From positions 1 through 29,443 of the IMG/VR virus record IMGVR_UViG_3300034102_000077: 29,443 nt of DNA. One strand, 5' to 3'. Positions 13,638 to 19,452 of this stretch are shown one piece after another. Each line of letters starts with the position of its first letter. The stretch's first letter is position 1. The position numbers and the translations under genes are program-made. The notes beneath the pieces are model-generated. The model worked only from the letters and a program-made list of their open reading frames with translations, did no database searches and was not told where the DNA came from. This DNA comes from a virus.

Positions 13638-13768
13638 TGTTTCTGCTGACGCGCCTTCGGACTCGTCTGCGTTACTTTAACACAGGCGGTGGCCCCGTTC
13701 CTGGTGCGCTTCTTCAAGAGAATGGTGACTTCCTGCTTCTTGAAGATGGCGGCTACATTCTGCTTTAA
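13637..13768 (+). CDS. Tiny protein with repeated L-E-x-G-x-x-L-L motif
   Basis: 43 residues: MFLLTRLRTRLRYFNTGGGP, then a tail made of two similar half-repeats, LLQENGDFLL and LLEDGGYILL. This tandem LL-x-E-x-G-x-Y-LL pattern is a familiar small phage motif of unknown function and could form a beta hairpin on a larger structure. The start overlaps the upstream stop by one base and the gp10-like gene begins 13 bases later, so coding is well supported by packing. Confidence 0.65.
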   Translation: MFLLTRLRTRLRYFNTGGGPVPGALLQENGDFLLLEDGGYILL

Positions 13769-13780
13769 TAGAGTATATCC

Positions 13781-15193
13781 ATGACGCAGATTCCAATCTT
13801 GAGTGGCATATTTACAGACAACGGGCCAGACTTTAGAACGTCCTATCCTGTGAACTTTGTTCCTGTGCCAAAAGCGAATGGAATCAGTAATGGATTTTTA
13901 CGACCCGCTGAAGGCATTGTTGGCAACGGCACTGGCCCTGGCATTGATCGTGGTGGCATAAACTATAACAACGTATGCTATCGCGTAATGGGTTCTAAGT
14001 TCGTTTCGGTTGCCAGCAACGGCGCTGTGACAATCTTGGGTGATGTCGGCAATGATGGTGATTACGTTACGCTAGACTATAGCTTTGAATATATCGGCAT
14101 TGCGTCGAACAACAACTTATTCCTTTGGGATATAGCAACAGGCGTTCTCGCTCAGAACACCGACCCTGATCTTGGCATAGTTCTTGATACAGTGTGGGTG
14201 GATGGCTACTGGATGACCACTGATGGTGAGTTTCTGGTGGTGACAGAACTTAACAATCCGTTCGCAGTGAACCCGCTGAAATATGGTTCGTCAGAAGCTG
14301 ACCCTGATCCAGTGGTTGCCCTGCTGAAGCTACGCAATGAAGTCTATGCGCTCAACCGTCACACCATCGAAGTGTTCGACAACCGTGGCGGAGACCTATT
14401 CCCGTTCCAACGTATCGAAGGCGCACAGATTGAAAAGGGCGTGGTTGGCACACACGCTTGCTGCGTATTCCTTGAGAACATCGCATTCCTTGGTAGCGGC
14501 TTTAACGAAGCGCCTAGTATCTATCTTGCCGCAAACGCAAACGCAAATAAAGTCAGCACGCAAGAGATTGACGAGTTGCTGGCCACATATACTGAAGCGC
14601 AGTTGGCTGGGGTAAAGCTAGAGGCACGGAACGATAGAGCGCATCAGCATCTATATATCCACCTTCCAGATCGCACGATTGTATTTGACGCAGCGGCATC
14701 GCAAGAACTGCAACAGCCTGTTTGGTTCACGTTGACAAGCAGCCTTGTAGACTTCGCTCGCTATCGCGCTCAGAACTTCGTGTGGTGCTATGACAAGTGG
14801 TTGCTAGGCGACCCTACCAGCAACGCCATTGGGTACCTGGTAAAGGATATATCGACGCACTGGGGGCAGAAGGTGCGCTGGGAGTTCGGCACGACCATTA
14901 TATACAACGAAGGGCGTGGCGCAATATTACAGAACATTGAGCTTGTTGGGCTTACAGGTTCAGTTGTGTTTGGCTTAGACCCAACCATTAACACCAGTTA
15001 CTCGATTGACGGGCAGACATGGAGCCAGCAGAAGTTTATCAAGGCTGGTAAGACGGGAGAGCGAGCCAAGAGGCTTGTATGGTTCCACCAAGGCTGGATG
15101 CGTAACTGGCGCGTTCAACGCTTCCAAGGCACATCAGACGCTCATATGTCTTTTGCTAGGCTAGAGGCGGCAATAGAGCCGTTGGCTTACTGA
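13781..15193 (+). CDS. Packaged-DNA stabilisation protein, P22 gp10-like tail factor
   Basis: 470 residues, essentially P22 gp10 length (472). The opening SGIFTDNGPDFRTSYPVNFV and repeated beta blades (GSKFVSVASNGAVTILGDVG; LLKLRNEVYALNRHTIEVFD; HLYIHLPDRTIVFDAA) follow the Phage_stabilise family, a beta-propeller-like hub. In P22 it attaches below gp4 and carries the tail needle and tailspikes. Position after gp4-like and before a needle-like gene is as in P22. Its stop overlaps the next ATG. Confidence 0.9.
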   Translation: MTQIPILSGIFTDNGPDFRTSYPVNFVPVPKANGISNGFLRPAEGIVGNGTGPGIDRGGINYNNVCYRVMGSKFVSVASNGAVTILGDVGNDGDYVTLDYSFEYIGIASNNNLFLWDIATGVLAQNTDPDLGIVLDTVWVDGYWMTTDGEFLVVTELNNPFAVNPLKYGSSEADPDPVVALLKLRNEVYALNRHTIEVFDNRGGDLFPFQRIEGAQIEKGVVGTHACCVFLENIAFLGSGFNEAPSIYLAANANANKVSTQEIDELLATYTEAQLAGVKLEARNDRAHQHLYIHLPDRTIVFDAAASQELQQPVWFTLTSSLVDFARYRAQNFVWCYDKWLLGDPTSNAIGYLVKDISTHWGQKVRWEFGTTIIYNEGRGAILQNIELVGLTGSVVFGLDPTINTSYSIDGQTWSQQKFIKAGKTGERAKRLVWFHQGWMRNWRVQRFQGTSDAHMSFARLEAAIEPLAY

Positions 15194-15966
15194 TGGCTGT
15201 AACTCCACGAAGATTAAGCCTGACACGGGATCAGTTTGCCTCGTTCCTTCAGGACTTTGAGCAGATTAAGCAATTCGAAAATCTATTTGCTACCGTTGAT
15301 ACGATGGCGAACGTGACAACTGATGAGATTAGTATTGCGGCTGGCAACGCTAACGCTACTGCGAATGAAGCAAATGACAGCATTCAAAGGCTTCTGGATT
15401 CTTTAGACAGAGGGCCACCAGCGGCATCACAAGAACAGATTGCAGCACTGCAAGAGCAGATAACGGCGCTTCAGCAGATGCCACCACCAAGGCAGCATCG
15501 CACACCTCGCTACGGCTCTTTCTACGATACGACAACGCAGATACCCGCTGCTATTAACGTTGCGTATGCTATGACCTTTAACACAACCGATTTGTCGTTT
15601 GGCGTGACCAGAGGCAGTCCGACTTCACGCATCTTTGTTGATCGCCCCAACATCTACAACGTGCAGTTTTCAGCACAGGTGCATAAGACATCAGGCGGTG
15701 TTGGGCTTGTATATGTATGGTTACGAAAGAACGGCACAAACGTGCCTGACAGCACTGGACAAATCCGCATCCAAGGCAATGACGGAGAAACGCTTGCCGC
15801 ATGGAATTACATCATCCAGTTGAACGATGGTGACTACATTGAGTTGATGTGGGAAGTAGACGATACATCCGTAGAGTTGCTTGCAGAGGCTGCAACAGCT
15901 ATACACCCATCAATCCCTTCGGTTATTTTAACGGTGACTGACAATATAAGTTCTATGGAGACTTGA
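15193..15966 (+). CDS. Putative tail needle/plug-like protein: coiled coil plus jelly-roll knob
   Basis: 257 residues. N-terminal segment LSLTRDQFASFLQDFEQIKQ then FENLFATV is an anchoring motif common in phage structural proteins. Residues about 40-100 are heptad-like and Ala/Gln-rich (GNANATANEANDSIQRLLDS; EQIAALQEQITALQQ). The C-terminal 150 residues have the TNF/C1q-like jelly-roll pattern (YAMTFNTTDLSFGV, YNVQFSAQVHKT, VYVWLRKNGTNVPDS, YIIQLNDGDYIELMWE). In P22-like phages gp26 occupies this slot as a trimeric needle, and Sf6-type needles end in a TNF-like knob. Needle function is inferred from position and architecture; the coiled coil is shorter than in P22. Confidence 0.6.
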   Translation: MAVTPRRLSLTRDQFASFLQDFEQIKQFENLFATVDTMANVTTDEISIAAGNANATANEANDSIQRLLDSLDRGPPAASQEQIAALQEQITALQQMPPPRQHRTPRYGSFYDTTTQIPAAINVAYAMTFNTTDLSFGVTRGSPTSRIFVDRPNIYNVQFSAQVHKTSGGVGLVYVWLRKNGTNVPDSTGQIRIQGNDGETLAAWNYIIQLNDGDYIELMWEVDDTSVELLAEAATAIHPSIPSVILTVTDNISSMET

Positions 15967-15967
15967 T

Positions 15968-16303
15968 ATGGCTGTAACAACTAAAGTTCTGATTCCAGCT
16001 AAAACGGCTGAGAACACACAGACAACGCAATATACCTCTGTGAACGTTACAACGGTCATTGATAAGTTCACAGCGACTAATTACAGCGCAGCGGCTGCAA
16101 CGATCAGCGTTAACCTTGTGGCAGTGTCTGGCAGCGCAGGAAATGACAACCTTATCGTCAAGACAAAGACGCTTCAGCCATCGGAAACCTACACATTTCC
16201 TGAGCTAGTCGGCCAGGTAATTGTATCAGGCGGATTTATTTCAACTATTGCGGGAACAGCTACAGCTATCAACATCCGCGCATCTGGACGGGAAATATCG
16301 TAA
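15968..16303 (+). CDS. Small beta-rich virion-associated hypothetical protein
   Basis: 111 residues, beta-rich, no Cys: KVLIPAKTAENTQTTQYTSV, VIDKFTATNYSAAAATISVN, then LQPSETYTFPELVGQVIVSG and INIRASGREIS. The alternating hydrophobic pattern and the T-N-Y-S-A-A-A-T-I-x-V element resemble small Ig-like or beta-sandwich proteins in phage structural modules. The start is one base after the preceding stop. Structural role inferred only. Confidence 0.65.
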   Translation: MAVTTKVLIPAKTAENTQTTQYTSVNVTTVIDKFTATNYSAAAATISVNLVAVSGSAGNDNLIVKTKTLQPSETYTFPELVGQVIVSGGFISTIAGTATAINIRASGREIS

Positions 16304-16704
16304 TGAAAAAGCCAATGATGATTATTGAAGGCTTTGCTGGTCTGCGTGAGAGCGAACCATTCATCACCACCGCTGAGAACAAGAAGAACACGAAAATTGT
16401 GATCGACGATTGGATGCTTGGCCCTGAGAACCCCAGCAATGAGAAGGGCGCTAATGCTGAATACTGGATTGCCTTGGGTGTAGCTATGCAAGTCGATGAA
16501 GCTGAGGCTCGTCGGCGCAGATGTTCTAACTGCGAGTATTACGACAACAGCACCATGACCCAAGCCAAGATGGAAAAGATTCCATTTAACGAATGGGACG
16601 TTGATGCTGGCTTCCGTGGCTATTGCCATAAGTTCGAGTTCATCTGTCATGATTTACGTGCTTGTCAAGCACAAGAAGAACGAGAGTTTGAATTTGAAGA
16701 TTGA
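16303..16704 (+). CDS. Cys-rich conserved hypothetical protein
   Basis: 133 residues. The C-terminal third has CSNC (about 73-76), then GYCHKFEFICHDLRACQAQE, giving five cysteines plus histidines arranged as a likely Zn or Fe-S site. The N-terminal half is polar with no motif. I recognise the CxxC-Y-x(n)-GYC-K-F-x-F-x-C pattern as a recurring phage protein of unknown function. It sits directly before the cupin-SET gene. A metal-binding partner of that protein is possible but speculative. Confidence 0.65.
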   Translation: MKKPMMIIEGFAGLRESEPFITTAENKKNTKIVIDDWMLGPENPSNEKGANAEYWIALGVAMQVDEAEARRRRCSNCEYYDNSTMTQAKMEKIPFNEWDVDAGFRGYCHKFEFICHDLRACQAQEEREFEFED

Positions 16705-16774
16705 TTGTGATATGGTTTTGCCACAGAGCCTTAAAGAGCAGCCTGTGGCTCATTTCGTAAAGGTGATGCTGTGA
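16649..16774 (+). CDS. Possible small ORF bridging to the cupin-SET gene
   Basis: 41-codon frame (MIYVLVKHKKNESLNLKIDC then DMVLPQSLKEQPVAHFVKVM and a final L) starting inside the upstream gene and ending with TGA at 16772-16774, which overlaps the GTG start of the cupin-SET gene (GTGA). Two other GTG-start genes here (11248, 28055) use the same overlap with a real upstream stop, which favours this ORF. The ribosome site at 16649 is poor; ATG 16712 would give 20 residues. No motif. Confidence 0.4.
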   Translation: MIYVLVKHKKNESLNLKIDCDMVLPQSLKEQPVAHFVKVML

Positions 16775-17658
16775 CTGCAATATGCCGCACAAAAGACATT
16801 GATACAGTTGAAAGCGTTCTTATTGAGCCTTTCACAAAGGCTTTCAATGAAGCTGATGTTCAGCGTCTAGAGTCGGCACTTCTTGACCTACCACAAGCTG
16901 ACTGCCCTATTACACATCGCTTTGCTCAAGGCATTTACATTCGTGAAGTTCGTATGCCAGCAGATGCTTATATAGTAGGTCATCATCACAAGACTGCTCA
17001 CTTCAACAATATGCTATCTGGTCGCCTTACTATCTTAAACGATGATGGCACAAAGACGGAGCTAGTTGCTCCACAGTCGTTCATTGCACCTCCTGGACGT
17101 AAGATAGCTTACATCCATGAGGATGTGATTTGGCAGAATATCTTTGCTACCAACGAACGTGACGTTGATACGCTTGATGAGATGTTCCTAGACAAAAGTG
17201 AATCTTGGCAGGAATCAAAGAAGTTCAACCAGATGCTGTTGAGCTTTGACCACTCTGAGGATATTGCTGACTTTTACGCAGCGATTGAGGAGTTTGGCTT
17301 TGACGCTGAGACAGTGCGGGAAATATCTGAATTACAATATGACCAGATTCCGTTTCCGCATGGCGAGTATAAAGTTGCGCTGGGTGATAGCCAGATCGAA
17401 GGCAAAGGATTGTTTGCATCTGGTAACATTCCACAGTTTGAGGTAATTGCACCAGCATTGATGGGCGGACTACGCACACCAGCAGGGCGTTATACCAACC
17501 ATTCAAAGAATCCGAATGCAATGATGTTCCGTATGGAAAATGGTGATATATATCTAGTTGCTATGCGCGACATCTCAGGATGCAAGGGCGGCAGCAACGG
17601 CGAAGAAATTACAGTAGATTATCGTCAGGCTTTGATAGTGACGATAGGGGGATATTGA
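16771..17658 (+). CDS. Cupin-SET domain fusion protein (candidate protein lysine methyltransferase)
   Basis: 295 residues from GTG 16771. Residues 45-140 form a cupin: histidine cluster HHHKTAHFNNMLSG (71-84) with GRLTILND, then a PQSFIAPPG (101-109) and an H-E-D-V-IWQNIF element (116-125). Residues 205-290 form a compact SET domain: IEGKGLFASGNIPQFEVIAP, NHSKNPNAMMF (243-253, the N-H-S-x2-PN SAM/lysine-pocket motif), then MRDISG and GEEITVDY (277-284) with the catalytic-type Tyr284. SET enzymes transfer a methyl group from SAM to protein lysine. The substrate could be a virion or host protein; the location among virion genes makes a structural-protein target attractive. Between the domains is an acidic helical linker. 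Activity is inferred from conserved motifs. Confidence 0.8.
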   Translation: MTAICRTKDIDTVESVLIEPFTKAFNEADVQRLESALLDLPQADCPITHRFAQGIYIREVRMPADAYIVGHHHKTAHFNNMLSGRLTILNDDGTKTELVAPQSFIAPPGRKIAYIHEDVIWQNIFATNERDVDTLDEMFLDKSESWQESKKFNQMLLSFDHSEDIADFYAAIEEFGFDAETVREISELQYDQIPFPHGEYKVALGDSQIEGKGLFASGNIPQFEVIAPALMGGLRTPAGRYTNHSKNPNAMMFRMENGDIYLVAMRDISGCKGGSNGEEITVDYRQALIVTIGGY

Positions 17659-17659
17659 T

Positions 17660-18295
17660 ATGAGTGCAGTAGCAGCGGCAGTTATTGGAAGCGCAGTCAT
17701 TGGCGGCGCTGTTTCCATGAGCGCAGCAAGTAAGGCTGGTAAGGCGCAAGTGCAAGCGGCTGATGCTGCTGCGGCTGAACAGCGTGCGGCGCGTGAAGAA
17801 ATGCGGACGCTACTTAACCCTTATGTGTCCGCTGGTACGCCAGCCCTACAAGCTCAGATGGCGGCACTAGGGCTGTCAGGTGCAGAAGCACAGCAAGCAT
17901 TTGTCACGCAGCAAGAGCAAAGCCCATTCTTTCAGTCATTGGCTCAACAGGGTGAAGAAGCAATCCTGCAAAACGCATCGGCAACTGGTGGACTTCGTGG
18001 CGGGAATGTTCAGGGTGCATTGGCTCAATTTCGTCCAGCGTTGCTAAATCAATTCCTTGAGCAGCAATACAGTCGCTTGGGTGATTTGACTAAGGTCGGT
18101 CAAGCATCGGCGGCTGGTGTTGGGGCAAATAGCATGACTGCTGCAAGTAATATTGGCAACGCATATACCAATGCAGGGCAAGCAAGAGCAGGATCAATAT
18201 TAGGTCAAGCCGGTGCTTTCAATCAATCTCTGAATACACTCACTGGCTTTGGCGTTAGTAAAGAAGGCCAAGCAGCATTTGGGAAGCTTTTCTAA
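17660..18295 (+). CDS. DNA ejection protein, P22 gp7-like
   Basis: 211 residues (P22 gp7 is about 229). Hydrophobic small-residue N-terminus (AAAVIGSAVIGGAVSMSAAS), then Ala/Gln-rich helix and the gp7-type middle: LLNPYVSAGTPALQAQMAAL, QSPFFQSLAQQGEEAILQNA, SATGGLRGGNVQGALAQFRP and YSRLGDLTKVGQASA. P22 gp7 is carried inside the head and released into the envelope to form part of the DNA conduit. It is the first of three consecutive genes in the gp7-gp20-gp16 positions. ATG 17660 starts just after the upstream stop; its own stop overlaps the next ATG. Confidence 0.8.
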   Translation: MSAVAAAVIGSAVIGGAVSMSAASKAGKAQVQAADAAAAEQRAAREEMRTLLNPYVSAGTPALQAQMAALGLSGAEAQQAFVTQQEQSPFFQSLAQQGEEAILQNASATGGLRGGNVQGALAQFRPALLNQFLEQQYSRLGDLTKVGQASAAGVGANSMTAASNIGNAYTNAGQARAGSILGQAGAFNQSLNTLTGFGVSKEGQAAFGKLF

Positions 18296-19140
18296 TGGCA
18301 CAACCATACGACTATACCTTACCAAATCCTATGATTGCTTTTGAGCAAGCCTATAAATTTGGAAATTCAATCGCAGCAAGCAAAGCGGAAGATTTAAACA
18401 ATGAAAAAGCAAAAATAGCATTGCAGTCTGTTGCGACTGATAGGTCACCAGAAAACATTGCTAGGGTTTTTCGTGACTTTCCCGCATTAAGAGAACAGAT
18501 TACAGCAAGCGAATCCGTATTAAATGAAGCCCAGAAAGCTGCTGACAACGAATTTCGGTCACAAGTAATAGGTCTAACGAAAAGCGGAAACATAGATTTG
18601 GCACGAGCGCGTCTGCAATCACAAGCAGATGGCTATGCTAATACTGTTGGTAAAGAAAAAGAAGCTAAGGCAGCAAATGCAATGCTTCAAGTATTTGATA
18701 AAAATCCTGATGCCGTTAGTATGACGCTTGGCATTCAGTTGGCTGGAAGCAATAAAGATTTATATGAAGCATTATTTAAAGGTAGTGAATTAACTTCCTT
18801 TCAGAAAAGCCTAGTGGCGGCTGACATTAACCCTAAAAGTCCTCGCGGCATTGCTCTTGCTGAGGCATTTGCAGTTAACCAAGCTGATCCTCTTGTCGAA
18901 ATTGCCACGCCAAGTGGAGGAAAGTTTGTCGGGCCTCGTTCCGAATATTTTAAGCGTTATGGCGAAAATGCGCCAGCGCCAGCAGCAATTGCTCCAGTAG
19001 AGGCAATAGAAATGTTGCTTACTGGCCAAGGGACTGCAGCTGATTTTGATGCTATTTTTGGCAAAGGCAAAGCGGCGGAATACTTAAAATTAAAAGGAGG
19101 TCAGACGGGGAAGCCGTCTGGTAACTTTCAAGGGCAGTGA
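18295..19140 (+). CDS. Internal virion/ejection protein (gp20 position)
   Basis: 281 residues, mostly helical and polar with no signal peptide: YDYTLPNPMIAFEQAYKFGN at the start, long helices in the middle, and a Gly/Pro-rich linker at the end (KGGQTGKPSGNFQGQ). It lies between a gp7-like and a large ejection protein, the gp20 slot of P22, so packaging in the capsid and ejection into the cell envelope are likely. The TGA at 19138-19140 comes immediately after the linker, and a peptidase-like domain continues in the +1 frame, so this product may be only the unshifted form of a longer protein. Confidence 0.7.
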   Translation: MAQPYDYTLPNPMIAFEQAYKFGNSIAASKAEDLNNEKAKIALQSVATDRSPENIARVFRDFPALREQITASESVLNEAQKAADNEFRSQVIGLTKSGNIDLARARLQSQADGYANTVGKEKEAKAANAMLQVFDKNPDAVSMTLGIQLAGSNKDLYEALFKGSELTSFQKSLVAADINPKSPRGIALAEAFAVNQADPLVEIATPSGGKFVGPRSEYFKRYGENAPAPAAIAPVEAIEMLLTGQGTAADFDAIFGKGKAAEYLKLKGGQTGKPSGNFQGQ

Positions 19141-19450
19141 CATAAACCCGATTGGTGATCTTGGAAAGATTGGATTCCGTCCTACTAGTGGATTCAGAAC
19201 ACAGAAGCACCAAGATGCATTAAGGGCGCAGGGCTTGACAACAACAAAGACGGGATCGCATCCTATAGGTGATGGATTAGACTTTTTCCCACCAAAAGGA
19301 ATGTCAATCCAAAGTGCTATTGCTACTGTTAAACAGAAGTATCCAGGTGCTAAGGCTATCCCTAGCAACAAAGGCGCAATTCATATAACCTTCCCAGGCT
19401 GGGGTAAGGCCCCTGACGTAAGTCGTTCTCGCGAAAGATATGGTGTTTAA
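19139..19450 (+). CDS. M15-like peptidase domain in the +1 frame of the preceding ejection protein
   Basis: About 103 residues reading DINPIGDLGKIGFRPTSGFR, TQKHQDALRAQGL, then SHPIGDGLDFFPPKG and IHITFPGWGK. The H-x2-G-x3-D pattern (His41 and Asp48, counting from the GAC at 19139) and the late His82 match the zinc ligands of M15 D,D/L,D-carboxypeptidases and sit next to the expected Arg segment (GFRT). The open frame begins after a TAA at 19085 and contains no ATG, GTG or TTG before TTG 19235, which would cut off the Arg segment; CTG 19118 is the only upstream candidate. It is therefore probably expressed as a +1 fusion to the upstream ejection protein (281+103 residues), or the gene is frameshifted. 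A peptidoglycan-cutting virion enzyme used during entry is the likely role. Confidence 0.65.
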   Translation, partial: DINPIGDLGKIGFRPTSGFRTQKHQDALRAQGLTTTKTGSHPIGDGLDFFPPKGMSIQSAIATVKQKYPGAKAIPSNKGAIHITFPGWGKAPDVSRSRERYGV

Positions 19451-19452
19451 TT

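Noticed and set aside
19130-19141. RF2-type programmed frameshift taken as established
   Set aside because: UGA-C and AAGGG resemble parts of the prfB signal, but the P-site codon CAG re-pairs poorly in +1 and the spacing differs; kept only as one option in the finding.
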